A DNA stretch of 49,513 nucleotides from HGM11412 sp045536025 (GCA_045536025.1 JAZSMT010000027.1:1-49513); one strand, 5' to 3'; counted from the stretch's first letter, positions 15,990 through 24,321 are shown. Notes: generated by a model not told the origin, from the letters alone. Numbers and translations: made by a program.

Positions 15990-16018
15990 AAAAGCCCCTT
16001 TTAAAGGGGCTTTTTTTT
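15990..16018 (-). terminator. Riboswitch terminator before ribU
   Basis: AAGCCCCTTTTAAAGGGGCTT forms a GC-rich hairpin followed on the minus strand by TTTTTGTTTTT, between the FMN aptamer and ribU. This is the expected expression platform for transcription termination when FMN is bound. Confidence 0.9.
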
Positions 16019-16045
16019 AACAAAGTTAAAATAGTATTTTTTTAA

Positions 16046-16153
16046 CATCCGGACTATACCGTCGGTTACGGAATTTCACCGTATCGGGAATAGCTATATA
16101 TAAAGCTATTCTTAGCAGACTTTACTGCCGGTGGAGAATTTCACTCCGCCCCA
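16046..16153 (-). promoter_or_regulatory. FMN riboswitch (RFN element)
   Basis: Minus-strand sequence begins GGGGCGGAGTGAAATTC, followed by CACCGGCAGTAAAGTC, AAGAATAGCT...AGCTATT variable stem, GGTGAAATTCCGTAACCGAC and ends GTATAGTCCGGATG. These are the conserved blocks of the RFN aptamer. It controls ribU through the terminator at 15990-16018. Confidence 0.97.
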
Positions 16154-16179
16154 AAAAATACAATTTTATTTTAGTATTT

Positions 16180-17073
16180 TTATGGGTTATTGTCAAGCGT
16201 TTCAGGCACTTGACAACCGGTAGTGTTAATTTTTTTGTTAAGGTCTAAAACGACTTGCTCGCATAGCGGAGTAGATAAGACGTTTACACCGCCAAGTAGT
16301 ACGGATACAGCATCTTCTGCTGAACACACGTCGGAGTGAAATTCAACGCATTCTCTACCTGCAACAGCTGAAACGACGCTTTCGATTAAATGCTTGTCAA
16401 CCCCCGTGTTCATACAAACGATTATTGAACTTATATCTATTGAAGATAACGAGCAAACTGCACTTTCAAGTTCGGCAAGAGTTAAGCTTTGAGCGTCAAG
16501 CGATAAACTTACCGCCTTTTTTCTTGAATATTTTAAAAGCTTTTTATATTTTTTTGCTATCTCTTTTAACTCGCCGTTTTTAATTTCGTACGACGATACC
16601 GAGATAACTATTTCGTCCGCACCAAGTTCTACCGCTTGCTTTAAAGAATATTTTATAACCTTATAAACGTCTCCTCCGTGCGGGAAATTTACGAGCGCCC
16701 TCACCTTTACACCGCTACCTTTAAGCACGGTTTTTGAAATAGGTATAAGCGAGGGGAAAACGCTCACGCCGTAAAATCCGTATTTAACAGCTAAGCGAAG
16801 TTTAGAGATTACGCCGTCTTTATGAAGATAGTTGTCGTCTATAAATAAATTAAGTTTTTTATAGATTTTTTTAGCTTTATACGTTCCAAATTCTTTTTGT
16901 AGTTCAAATTCGCTTTGACCAAACAAGCTTGCAAGCTCTTTGGTTGCTGAGTCGTTTTCCTTTACGAAATAGTCTTTTACAAGCGAGGGGTTTTCTTCGG
17001 GCACGTTACTGATTTCGTCAAGGCTTATTTCTTCTATCTCGGGGTTTTCTTGTTTTATTTCCAAATTTTCCAT
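16180..17073 (-). CDS. DeoC-like aldolase-fold protein lacking catalytic residues
   Basis: A 297-residue protein. Residues about 60-290 resemble deoxyribose-phosphate aldolase: YGFYGVSVFPSLIPISKTVL, GSGVKVRALVNFPHG, VELGADEIVISVS, and AEDAVSVLLGGVNVLST at the end. The three catalytic positions look lost: the EID aspartate is EIV, the Schiff-base lysine of the KTSTG motif is in CMNTG, and the second lysine (FKP) is FHS. An acidic, disordered N-terminal 45 residues precedes the fold. I infer a non-catalytic or re-purposed relative. No partner gene in the same transcript; the FMN riboswitch lies downstream. Confidence 0.7.
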   Translation of the reverse strand: MENLEIKQENPEIEEISLDEISNVPEENPSLVKDYFVKENDSATKELASLFGQSEFELQKEFGTYKAKKIYKKLNLFIDDNYLHKDGVISKLRLAVKYGFYGVSVFPSLIPISKTVLKGSGVKVRALVNFPHGGDVYKVIKYSLKQAVELGADEIVISVSSYEIKNGELKEIAKKYKKLLKYSRKKAVSLSLDAQSLTLAELESAVCSLSSIDISSIIVCMNTGVDKHLIESVVSAVAGRECVEFHSDVCSAEDAVSVLLGGVNVLSTPLCEQVVLDLNKKINTTGCQVPETLDNNP

Positions 17074-17228
17074 ATAAATCTCCTTTTTAAGGCGTTAAGT
17101 GCCTGAGTTTATATCAATTATTGCTGTTTTTTATTTAAAAAATACCCCTTAAGTAAATTCCGCTACCTTTCGACAAAATTGCCCTAAAAATATTAAAATT
17201 CTTAATAAATATGCGCTATAATCGCATT

Positions 17229-17450
17229 ATGAAAGGATTGATTTTTATTTTAGCAATTTATCTTTTAACACTTGCACTTTGCGTTGCCGTAAAAATAGTA
17301 ACGTCTAAATTTGACGGCAAAAAAAAGAGTATCCGCGAAGATACTCCTAAAATTTACTACGTTACCCCTCAAAAAAAGGAACGCAAAAAAACCGATAACA
17401 CCCTACCCATTAAGGCAACGGTGGTTGAAAAGGAAAGACTTAAAGATTAG
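17229..17450 (+). CDS. Small single-span membrane protein, 73 residues
   Basis: Function not recognised. One hydrophobic N-terminal helix (LIFILAIYLLTLALCVAVKIV) is followed by a basic, polar cytoplasmic tail rich in Lys/Arg. The start at 17229 is preferred over an ATG at 17211 because TATAAT (17220-17225 region, within GCGCTATAATCGC) lies just upstream, meaning the shorter form is transcribed and probably leaderless. Its last 4 bp overlap the convergent rsfS stop. The 17074-17210 interval before it holds only AT-rich spacer. Confidence 0.6.
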   Translation: MKGLIFILAIYLLTLALCVAVKIVTSKFDGKKKSIREDTPKIYYVTPQKKERKKTDNTLPIKATVVEKERLKD

Positions 17451-17791
17451 TCTTCGTTTTCTATCTTTTCACCCTCGCCCCAAAGCCTTTCAAGGTGGTA
17501 AAACAACCTCGTTTCGTCATTGAAAAGGTGTACGATTACGTCGCCAAAGTCAAGTATAACCCACCTTGCGTCGGATAAACCCTCTTTTCTAAGTGCGCGG
17601 TAGCCGTTTTCGTTGGCGCGCATTTCAACGTGCTCGGAAAGTGATTTTACCTGCGTTGACGAGCGTGCCGAAGCTATAATAAAATAATCGGCAACTGAAG
17701 ACTTTTCTTCCACGTTGATTTTAACGATATCAAACGCCTTTCTTTCCTTAAGTGCTGAAAGTACTATATTTGCAAGTTTATTTGATTCCAT
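17447..17791 (-). CDS. rsfS: Ribosomal silencing factor RsfS
   Basis: Binds ribosomal protein uL14 and blocks subunit joining when nutrients are scarce. The 114-residue protein shows DIVKINVEEKSSVADYFIIA, STQVKSLSEHV and the WVILDFGDVIVHLF core of the Iojap/RsfS family. It follows nadD-yqeK by 2 bp, the usual Firmicutes order nadD-yqeK-rsfS. Confidence 0.96.
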   Translation of the reverse strand: MESNKLANIVLSALKERKAFDIVKINVEEKSSVADYFIIASARSSTQVKSLSEHVEMRANENGYRALRKEGLSDARWVILDFGDVIVHLFNDETRLFYHLERLWGEGEKIENED

Positions 17792-17793
17792 AA

Positions 17794-18909
17794 TTATTCT
17801 CCTTTTAATGCTTGTAGCGTAAGCTCGTAAATCTCTTTACCGTTACGCTTTAAAAATTCAACGATTTCCTCGAGGCAAGTTTTAAAGCCTTTATGAAAAT
17901 CTTTATCTACCTCTCGGCGCAAAGCCTCAACCCCGTCAAACGTTCTTGAAGGCTCTAAAAGGTCGGCAATATATATAACCTTTTCAAGGTCGCTCATACC
18001 ACCTCTACCCGTGGTGTGATACTTTATAGCCGATAAAACCTCGCTATCGCTAACACCAAGCTCCGTCCTCGCGATATACTCGCCTAAAAACTGGTGAACT
18101 ATATCTTCGGGCAAACTCTTAGGCATTTTAAAACCTTTGTAATCTTCGGGGTTTTTATATTTAGCAAGGTCGTGTAGCAGTGCTGAAAGCTCCGCCTTTT
18201 CACTATCAACACCAAGCTTTTTAGAAAGCTGTAACGCCATAAATATCACCCCTGCCGTATGCACTCTTCGCTTTATAGGAAGAGTATTTTTAATATACTC
18301 GTAATACCTATCGGCAGGATATACCTCGTTTTCGTCAATATAATTTTCAACGCTTTTAGGAACTAAACCGTCAAGCGAAAGACCTAATTTTTTATAAACT
18401 CTGATTTTAGTGCTAGATAGCGTTTCACCATAAACGTTAAGCTTTTGAACTTTAGCACCGTAAAGGTTATAAATTTTATCAATCAGCGCGCTATCGTCAA
18501 ACTCACCGCTACGCCTTTCGGTTAGCAAAAGGGTGGCGTTTTTAACGATTTGGTCGGGATTTTTCCAAGTGGGAAAATCATCTAGCATATCGCTACCCAC
18601 CATAAAATAAAGCTCGGCGTTAGGATATAAACTTTTAAAATATTCAACCGTTTGGTAGGTATAACTAACCCCTTGCTTTTGAATTTCATAATCTGAAATT
18701 TCGATGCGGTCGTCGTTTAAAAAAGCAATTTTAAGCATTTCTAAGCGGTGCGTTGGTGATATAACGCCTAGCCCTTGCTTGTGCGGAGATATAAAAGTGG
18801 GCATTATAACAAGCTTATCAAGGTTAAGCTCTTTAACCGCACCCTTTGCTATCTTTATATGCTCGTTGTGAACGGGGTTGAAAGAACCGCCGAATATTGC
18901 AATCTTCAT
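17794..18909 (-). CDS. nadD: NadD-YqeK fusion: nicotinate-nucleotide adenylyltransferase and HD hydrolase
   Basis: A 371-residue fusion. Residues 1-195 are NadD, which makes NaAD from NaMN and ATP: GGSFNPVHNEH (HxxH-type nucleotide loop, usual GH replaced by EH) and LSSTKIR near 165. Residues about 205-371 are a YqeK HD-domain, a predicted diadenosine tetraphosphatase, with RRVHTAG and LLHDLAKY (His-Asp). In most Firmicutes these are neighbouring separate genes; here one frame joins them with no stop or internal ribosome site. Ordered before rsfS. Confidence 0.93.
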   Translation of the reverse strand: MKIAIFGGSFNPVHNEHIKIAKGAVKELNLDKLVIMPTFISPHKQGLGVISPTHRLEMLKIAFLNDDRIEISDYEIQKQGVSYTYQTVEYFKSLYPNAELYFMVGSDMLDDFPTWKNPDQIVKNATLLLTERRSGEFDDSALIDKIYNLYGAKVQKLNVYGETLSSTKIRVYKKLGLSLDGLVPKSVENYIDENEVYPADRYYEYIKNTLPIKRRVHTAGVIFMALQLSKKLGVDSEKAELSALLHDLAKYKNPEDYKGFKMPKSLPEDIVHQFLGEYIARTELGVSDSEVLSAIKYHTTGRGGMSDLEKVIYIADLLEPSRTFDGVEALRREVDKDFHKGFKTCLEEIVEFLKRNGKEIYELTLQALKGE

Positions 18910-18971
18910 AAATATATTTTAACATAACTTAATAAAGTTTACAACAAGATTTTCAAGTCAATACTAATATT

Positions 18972-19736
18972 ATGCGTAAACTCAAACTTTCTATCGCCCT
19001 TGACGGGCTGTTCGTATTCGGAATATCCTTTTTTATATTTTACGCCCTCGTAAAACCTAAGATTTTAAGCGTTTTCACGGCAACGGGTGTAAGCGTAGTA
19101 TTATCAGCGCTCGTTTCATTTTTGTTTATGCTTGTAATTTCATACAAACAAAAGCTTAACGGCGATAAGCAAGATAGAATAAATATGATAGACGCACTTA
19201 ATAATCAACTATATCTTTCAAAGGATAGTGAAATTGTAAATTTGATATCGTCTTATCTAGAAAAGGTTAATTATAATTTTGAGGTTAAAAAAAGCGCCTT
19301 TTATTTTAAAGAAAGTAAAGCAGTTTTATATTTTTACTTTACGCCCGACGAGCTATCTTTAACGAAAACACTTGAATTTTATAAAAAAACGCCCAAGGGC
19401 TATAAAACGGTAGTACTTGCGTCTAATTACGATAATAAAGTTAAAGAGTTTTTTACTGACTTAAAAGACGTGTCGCTATATAAAACAAGCGACTTTTACG
19501 TTGCCCTTGAAGAAAAAAATCTACTGCCCAAGTTAACGGTAAAAGGCAAGCAAAAAATCACGTTTAATAAGCTTATAGCCCACTTTTTACAAAAAAAGAA
19601 CGTTAAAAAATTCTTTATATACGGCGCTTTGCTATTACTGTTTTCTACCATTTCTTATTATAAGTTTTTTTACGCACTTATAGGCACTATATTTTTAATA
19701 ACGGCAACTTATTTAAAATTTTTTGCAAAAAACTAA
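18972..19736 (+). CDS. Membrane protein of unknown function, 254 residues
   Basis: Not recognised. Two N-terminal hydrophobic helices (residues about 9-30 and 38-57), a cytoplasmic middle domain (about 65-205) predicted mixed alpha/beta, and two C-terminal helices (about 212-230 and 233-248). The middle domain has no motif I can name. Start chosen as the first ATG; there is no clear Shine-Dalgarno. Divergent from nadD-yqeK. Its stop codon lies at the left arm of a terminator-like stem whose loop contains hairpin array 2. Confidence 0.75.
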   Translation: MRKLKLSIALDGLFVFGISFFIFYALVKPKILSVFTATGVSVVLSALVSFLFMLVISYKQKLNGDKQDRINMIDALNNQLYLSKDSEIVNLISSYLEKVNYNFEVKKSAFYFKESKAVLYFYFTPDELSLTKTLEFYKKTPKGYKTVVLASNYDNKVKEFFTDLKDVSLYKTSDFYVALEEKNLLPKLTVKGKQKITFNKLIAHFLQKKNVKKFFIYGALLLLFSTISYYKFFYALIGTIFLITATYLKFFAKN

Positions 19737-20116
19737 AGCACGGCAAGCCGAGTCCCTACAAGGGATTAGGCAACTAAATAAATCCGCAAGCGGATTTGTT
19801 ATATTTGTCTAACGACAAGTGATATCGCCTACGGCGGTGAAATTTGCCTATCGGCAAGTTGTGGATTTATTTAATATAACTTTGGCGTAGCCAAAATATA
19901 ACTGCTTACGCAGTTGGCGTTCGCTTGGCTCGGCTAAACTGTTTACTGCGTAAACAATACAATTTTTAGCCACACGGCTAAAAATATAACTTTTTTATTT
20001 TAAGATTTTGTGGATAAGAAAAGCCCACCATATTTCGCCTTAAAGCGAAGTATAGTGGGCTACACTTTTGTATTAAATTAAAATTCCCTTATAGGAACGC
20101 CCAAATGCCGTGCTTT
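19735..20116. repeat. Array of short hairpins (array 2) inside a terminator-like stem
   Basis: Outer arms AAAGCACGGCA (19735-19745) and TGCCGTGCTTT (20106-20116) are perfect inverted repeats, and the right arm runs into TTTTTATATT, as in an intrinsic terminator for the plus-strand gene. The roughly 360-bp interior is a chain of small hairpins: TCCCTACAAGGGA, AAATCCGCAAGCGGATTT, TTGTCTAACGACAA, TTGCCTATCGGCAA, TTTGGCGTAGCCAAA, ACTGCTTACGCAGT, TGTTTACTGCGTAAACA, TTTTAGCCACACGGCTAAAA, plus a larger one at 20022-20061. Several are joined by a TATAAC linker. No gene is present. Confidence 0.8.
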
Positions 20117-20169
20117 TTATATTAGTTTATTATAATACTTTTAGGATATAAAATACCATAAATTTCGAC

Positions 20170-20463
20170 TTAGTACTTTATATGAACTATGCCTTTTTTA
20201 TGGGAATACCTATATAAAACTATCTTGTGCCCGATAGTGCAAACGAGTTCTGCACCGAGCTTATCAGCAAGTTCTATGGCGATTTCTTTTAAATCTTCGT
20301 CGCTATTATTGAGCAAAGTTATTTTTATAAGCTCGCGAGCTTCTAATGCCTCTGAAAAGGTCTTTACCATATTTTCACTTATTCCGCCCTTGCCTATTTG
20401 ACCTATCGGCTCGATAGTTTGCGCCATACTTCTAAGTACGCTTCTTTGTTTTGACGTAAACAT
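20170..20463 (-). CDS. yhbY: YhbY family RNA-binding protein
   Basis: A 97-residue CRS1/YhbY (CRM) domain protein associated with the pre-50S ribosome. The N-terminal LRSMAQTIEPIGQIGKGGIS carries the family GxxGxxG-like loop, and ALEARELIKITLL then GHKIVLYRYS complete the domain. TCCT-type ribosome binding site (GGAGGAAAT on the minus strand) before ATG 20463. It is downstream of obgE, as in many Firmicutes, but separated by repeat E3. Confidence 0.95.
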   Translation of the reverse strand: MFTSKQRSVLRSMAQTIEPIGQIGKGGISENMVKTFSEALEARELIKITLLNNSDEDLKEIAIELADKLGAELVCTIGHKIVLYRYSHKKGIVHIKY

Positions 20464-20502
20464 AATTTCCTCCTTTTAAATTGTTGTTTCTATTTATATA
20501 TC

Positions 20503-20627
20503 ATTAAGGGGTTAGTTGCAAGTTAGACGAGGCGTTTACAGTTTTTTAAAAGGGAGCGTCCTTTTTGGTCGTAGGAATTTTAAAAAACGTAAAGAACAAA
20601 GTATAACGAAGCAAATAAACCCTTAAT
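20503..20627. repeat. Structured intergenic repeat, copy E3
   Basis: Terminal arms ATTAAGGG (20503-20510) and CCCTTAAT (20620-20627). Internal stem GTTTTTTAAAA (20541-20551) with TTTTAAAAAAC (20578-20588), enclosing a GCGTCCTTTTTGGTCGT loop region. This internal stem is unrelated in sequence to that of E4, E6 and E7 but occupies the same place. The obgE stop codon (20623-20625, minus strand) is inside the right arm. Confidence 0.8.
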
Positions 20628-21897
20628 CTATGAAATCAAACTCGATATCGCCTATTACTACCGTGTCGCCGTCCTTACAGCCTTGTTCGCGAAGCTTTTT
20701 GATAACGCCTTTAACGCGAAGAACTTTTTGCATATACGCCATACTGTCCATATCGTCGATAACGACGTTTCTAGACAGCGTTTTAACAAGGTCACCGTCA
20801 ACGATAAACGCACCGTCCTCGTCGCGATATATTTCAAACGTGTCGTCAACTATTTTATCGTAGGTAAAGCCCTCGTCCTCTTGAGGCTCGTACTTAGGAA
20901 TATCTTTTAAGTATTCGTAAAGTGTTTTGATAACTTCTTCTTTACCCTCGCCAGTTAGTGCGGATACGGTTATAATCTTATACTTTTTAACGCGCTTTTT
21001 AAATTCTTTGATATTTTCTTCAGCGCCAAAAAGATCGCATTTGTTAAGAACGATAATTTGCTTTAAATCGGCAAGCTTTTTACTGTAATTTTTAAGCTCG
21101 TAATTTATCGTTTTGTAATCTTCTATCGGGTTTCTCCCCTCCGAGCCACTTATATCTACTACGTGGCAAAGTAACCTCGTCCTTTCGATATGGCGCAAAA
21201 AGTCGTGCCCAAGCCCAAGCCCGTCGGACGCGCCCTCGATAAGACCAGGGATATCCGCTGCAACGAAGCTATCGTCATAATACTTAACCACGCCAAGGTT
21301 TGGAGATAAGGTTGTAAAGTGATAGTTAGCAATTTTGGGTTTTGCCGCCGAAATTTTAGAAAGTAGCGTTGATTTACCTACGTTAGGAAAGCCAATAAGT
21401 CCTACGTCGGCAATAACTTTAAGCTCAAGGTTTACCCTTTTAACCTCCGTTCTTTCCCCCTTTTGAGCAAAGTGCGGACAATGGCGCCTAGACGTTGTAA
21501 ATCGCGCGTTGCCTTTACCGCCTTTACCACCACTCATTACTAATCGCTTTTGCCCGTCGTAGAATATATCCGTAATAAAAGCGCCAGTTTCAGCGTCTGA
21601 TATAACCGTGCCGAGTGGAACTGAAATATAAAGGTCCTCTCCGTTTTTACCGTGGCAGTTTTTAGTGTCGCCCTTAGCGCCGTTTTCGGCAACGAATTTA
21701 TGCTTGTATCTAAAATCAATAAGGCTGGTTTTATGCCTGTCCCCTATAAAATAAACGCTACCGCCGTTACCGCCGTCGCCCCCGTCTGGGCCACCAGCTG
21801 AAACGCCTTTATAGCGGATAAAAGAGGTAATTCCATCACCGCCGTCACCCGATTTTATTAAAAGACTTTCTTTGTCTAAAAAATTTTCAAGTATCAT
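20623..21897 (-). CDS. obgE: GTPase ObgE/CgtA
   Basis: Essential GTPase for 50S ribosome assembly and stress control. The 424 residues contain the glycine-rich Obg fold (residues 1-155, with GGPDGGDGGNGG), a G domain with GFPNVGKST, DIPGLIEGAS and NKCD, and a C-terminal OCT domain (residues about 340-424). The start at 21897 is used because AAGGTG precedes it; an upstream frame start (21924) lies inside nth. The gene starts 1 bp after the nth stop. The stop codon lies in repeat E3. Confidence 0.97.
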   Translation of the reverse strand: MILENFLDKESLLIKSGDGGDGITSFIRYKGVSAGGPDGGDGGNGGSVYFIGDRHKTSLIDFRYKHKFVAENGAKGDTKNCHGKNGEDLYISVPLGTVISDAETGAFITDIFYDGQKRLVMSGGKGGKGNARFTTSRRHCPHFAQKGERTEVKRVNLELKVIADVGLIGFPNVGKSTLLSKISAAKPKIANYHFTTLSPNLGVVKYYDDSFVAADIPGLIEGASDGLGLGHDFLRHIERTRLLCHVVDISGSEGRNPIEDYKTINYELKNYSKKLADLKQIIVLNKCDLFGAEENIKEFKKRVKKYKIITVSALTGEGKEEVIKTLYEYLKDIPKYEPQEDEGFTYDKIVDDTFEIYRDEDGAFIVDGDLVKTLSRNVVIDDMDSMAYMQKVLRVKGVIKKLREQGCKDGDTVVIGDIEFDFID

Positions 21898-21898
21898 A

Positions 21899-22531
21899 TT
21901 ACACCTTTTTATTTTTATACTCACACTCTAAATTGAGTATACAGCTTTTGCACTTTGGATTTCTTGCCGTGCAAATCCTTCTACCGTGATAAATAAGATA
22001 GTGGTGTGATTTAGACCACATATTTTTATCAATTTTTTTCATAAGCTGTTTTTCGGTAGTTAAAGGATTACCGCTTTTAGCAAGACCTATTCTATTTGAC
22101 ACCCTTTGAACGTGCGTGTCAACGGCTATAGCGTCCCCATTAAAAGCAACCGAGTATACTACGTTAGCCGTCTTTCTTCCAACGCCCGATAAGGTGCGTA
22201 AATCTTCTAACGTGCTTGGTACTTTTCCGTCAAATCGGTCAAGTATCGAGCGCGAAGCCTCTAAAATATGCTTGGCTTTAGAGTTGTTAAGCCCACAAGG
22301 AAAAATAATTTTTGCAAGCTCCTCTTTTGATAATTCAAGCATTTTTTGAGGGGTATTATAGTTTTTAAAAAGCACGGCGGTTACTTTATTTACCCTTTCG
22401 TCCGTACACTGCGCGGATAAAATAACCGCTACTAAAAGCTCGTAGTCGGAAGAAAATTCAAGCGCAGGCTTTGCGCCCAAATAAACGCTTTCCAGTTTTT
22501 CGATAATTAGTTTTGCTTTTTGGTTATTCAT
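21899..22531 (-). CDS. nth: Endonuclease III
   Basis: Base-excision repair DNA glycosylase/AP lyase for oxidised pyrimidines. The 210-residue protein carries the helix-hairpin-helix LSGVGRKTANVV with catalytic Lys, the catalytic Asp in AVDTHVQRV, and a complete [4Fe-4S] motif C-x6-C-x2-C-x5-C at the C-terminus. Start placed at ATG 22531 where family homology begins (NNQKAKLIIEKLE); there is no good ribosome binding site, so a nearby alternative is possible. obgE follows directly. Confidence 0.95.
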   Translation of the reverse strand: MNNQKAKLIIEKLESVYLGAKPALEFSSDYELLVAVILSAQCTDERVNKVTAVLFKNYNTPQKMLELSKEELAKIIFPCGLNNSKAKHILEASRSILDRFDGKVPSTLEDLRTLSGVGRKTANVVYSVAFNGDAIAVDTHVQRVSNRIGLAKSGNPLTTEKQLMKKIDKNMWSKSHHYLIYHGRRICTARNPKCKSCILNLECEYKNKKV

Positions 22532-22602
22532 AAAAATTAACGCGCCGTCTTGTGTTTTTAATATTTTAACACACAACGGCGCTAAAGAGCAATCTTTTTA
22601 AG

Positions 22603-22848
22603 TTAAATTCTTTTTACCACTCTTTTGTCAATAAGTAGCACGGCATAAAAGGAGGGGTAACGATTTTTATTTATCAGTCTTTTTGCAACGGCAAGCCCAG
22701 CATAGCTAATCTCTGCCGAAATTCCGCATCCAACTTTAGCTTCTTTAGGGGTTGAAATTGCCTTGGCGTATGCGGAATTTTTACGCATATCGTCGATAAA
22801 GGACATCACGTCCGTTCTCGAACGGAACACGGCAACGTACCTTCTCAT
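22603..22848 (-). CDS. DUF3343 family protein
   Basis: An 81-residue protein with the DUF3343 pattern: an aromatic start strand (YVAVFRSRTDVMSF), KVGCGISAEI with a conserved Cys-Gly, and a C-terminal strand SFYAVLLIDKR. In Firmicutes this family often sits beside NifS-like cysteine desulfurases and is proposed to carry sulfur or selenium; here a cysteine desulfurase gene is divergent, 89 bp away. The Cys at about residue 41 would be the carrier residue (inference). Confidence 0.8.
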   Translation of the reverse strand: MRRYVAVFRSRTDVMSFIDDMRKNSAYAKAISTPKEAKVGCGISAEISYAGLAVAKRLINKNRYPSFYAVLLIDKRVVKRI

Positions 22849-22937
22849 AATTATTTTCTCCTTAGCATATACATTTTATATGCGGAAAATAGCTCCGCAC
22901 TCTATATTTTATTAAAATTTTATCAATAAGGTGTATA

Positions 22938-24068
22938 ATGATTTATCTTGACAATGCGGCAACGGGTGGATTTAAACCATCAAACGTTATAGACACGGCG
23001 GTATCCGTTATTAAATACTTAAACACTAACACTGGGCGCAGTTCGCATAGGCTTTCGCAAACGGCTTCTAATTACGTTTTTTCGTGCAGAAAAAAGGTGG
23101 CTGAGTTTTTTGGCGCAAACAGCCCCTCCCGCGTGATTTTTACAAAAAATTGCACAGAAGCTTTAAATATTGCCATACACGGCGGTATCAATGGCGGTTT
23201 AGTTTTAACTACCGCGCTAGAGCACAACAGCGTTCTTCGCCCCCTTTTCACCTTAGAAAAAAAGGGAGTAATATCTCTTAAAATAATAACGCCCGAAAAT
23301 AGAAAATTTATAACCTTAGAAGATATTAAAAAGCATTACACAAGCGAGGTTTCAGCAGTAGTTATAAACGCTTCAAGTAACGTAACCGGCGAATCGGCTG
23401 AGCTTGAGAGTATCGGCGGTTTTTTGAAAAACAAAAAAGCCCTTTATATCGTAGACGGCGCTCAAGCAGGTGGGCATATCCCCATTGACGTTGATAGCTT
23501 TAATATCGATATGCTTGCTTTGGCGGGGCATAAAGGACTTTATTCAATTCAGGGGCTAGGAGTTTTAATCGTCGGCGAAAAAACTAAAGTTTCACCCATT
23601 ATGCAAGGCGGAACGGGAACGGAAAGCTTTAACCCCTACCAGCCAGACGTTTACCCCGAAAACCTAGAAAGCGGAACGCTAAATCTCCCTGCTATTTGTT
23701 CGCTAGAAGAGGGAATACGCTATATTGAAAGTAGCTTATCTTACGTTGGTAACTGGCTTGAAGAAATGACTGCGTATCTCGTAGAAAAGCTAAGCGGTAT
23801 AGAGAGGGTTAAAGTGTTTTCACGCAAAAATCGCGTGGGAATAGTATCCTTTTTGATAGAGGGTATCCCTTCTGGCGAAGTTGCCGAAATACTGTCTGAC
23901 AAGTACGATATCGCCGTGCGTAGCGGATTTCATTGCGCACCACTAGTACATAAAATGTTAAACACTGACGACGGCGGTTTAATAAGAGCTTCGCTTAGCC
24001 CACACAACACTAAGCGCGAGTTAAACGCGCTTATTTTTGCCATAAAAGAAATAGCTAATTCTTTTTAA
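22938..24068 (+). CDS. Cysteine desulfurase, class V aminotransferase
   Basis: PLP enzyme that takes sulfur from cysteine as a persulfide. The 376-residue protein starts MIYLDNAATG, has ALEHNS with the PLP-stacking His, the PLP lysine in LAGHKGLYSIQGLG, and the catalytic Cys in VRSGFHCAPLVHKML. The RSGxHCAP form marks group II (SufS/CsdA-like). AAGGTG precedes the ATG. Divergent DUF3343 suggests a shared role in sulfur or selenium transfer. Its 3' end overlaps the convergent small gene by 14 bp. Confidence 0.93.
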   Translation: MIYLDNAATGGFKPSNVIDTAVSVIKYLNTNTGRSSHRLSQTASNYVFSCRKKVAEFFGANSPSRVIFTKNCTEALNIAIHGGINGGLVLTTALEHNSVLRPLFTLEKKGVISLKIITPENRKFITLEDIKKHYTSEVSAVVINASSNVTGESAELESIGGFLKNKKALYIVDGAQAGGHIPIDVDSFNIDMLALAGHKGLYSIQGLGVLIVGEKTKVSPIMQGGTGTESFNPYQPDVYPENLESGTLNLPAICSLEEGIRYIESSLSYVGNWLEEMTAYLVEKLSGIERVKVFSRKNRVGIVSFLIEGIPSGEVAEILSDKYDIAVRSGFHCAPLVHKMLNTDDGGLIRASLSPHNTKRELNALIFAIKEIANSF

Positions 24069-24321
24069 TTTTATCTACTATCTTATTGAGTTTAGCGCGC
24101 TGAGAGCTGTTTAGCATAGGCTCAAGCACACTCTTAAAGCGGTCGATATCGCTATCGGAAAGCGTGCCGTTTTTTCTTCCCTTTTCGGCTTCTTTCATAA
24201 TCTCGGATAAAAGCTCACTTTCGCTTGCTCCCTCGTATTTACCTGCAAAATTCTTGATAGCGTTCATAGCATCGGCTTGGTTTTTATCTCCGCTTTTTTG
24301 ATAGTTGTTAAAATCTCGCAT
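24055..24321 (-). CDS. Small hypothetical protein, 88 residues
   Basis: Not recognised by function. Hydrophilic, helical and highly charged (SESELLSEIMKEAEKGRKNG, then ALEPML-like SVLEPMLNSSQRAKLNKIV). No signal peptide or Cys. GGAGGTAAAT ribosome binding site before ATG 24321. It is divergent from the 120-residue gene at 24388, and both have the look of a conserved clostridial gene pair of unknown role (inference from context, not a database match). The 3' end overlaps the cysteine desulfurase by 14 bp. Confidence 0.75.
   Translation of the reverse strand: MRDFNNYQKSGDKNQADAMNAIKNFAGKYEGASESELLSEIMKEAEKGRKNGTLSDSDIDRFKSVLEPMLNSSQRAKLNKIVDKIKKN

Noticed and set aside
17211..17228. Upstream ATG for the small membrane protein
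   Set aside because: The TATAAT box lies within the proposed extra codons, so that start would not be transcribed from this promoter.
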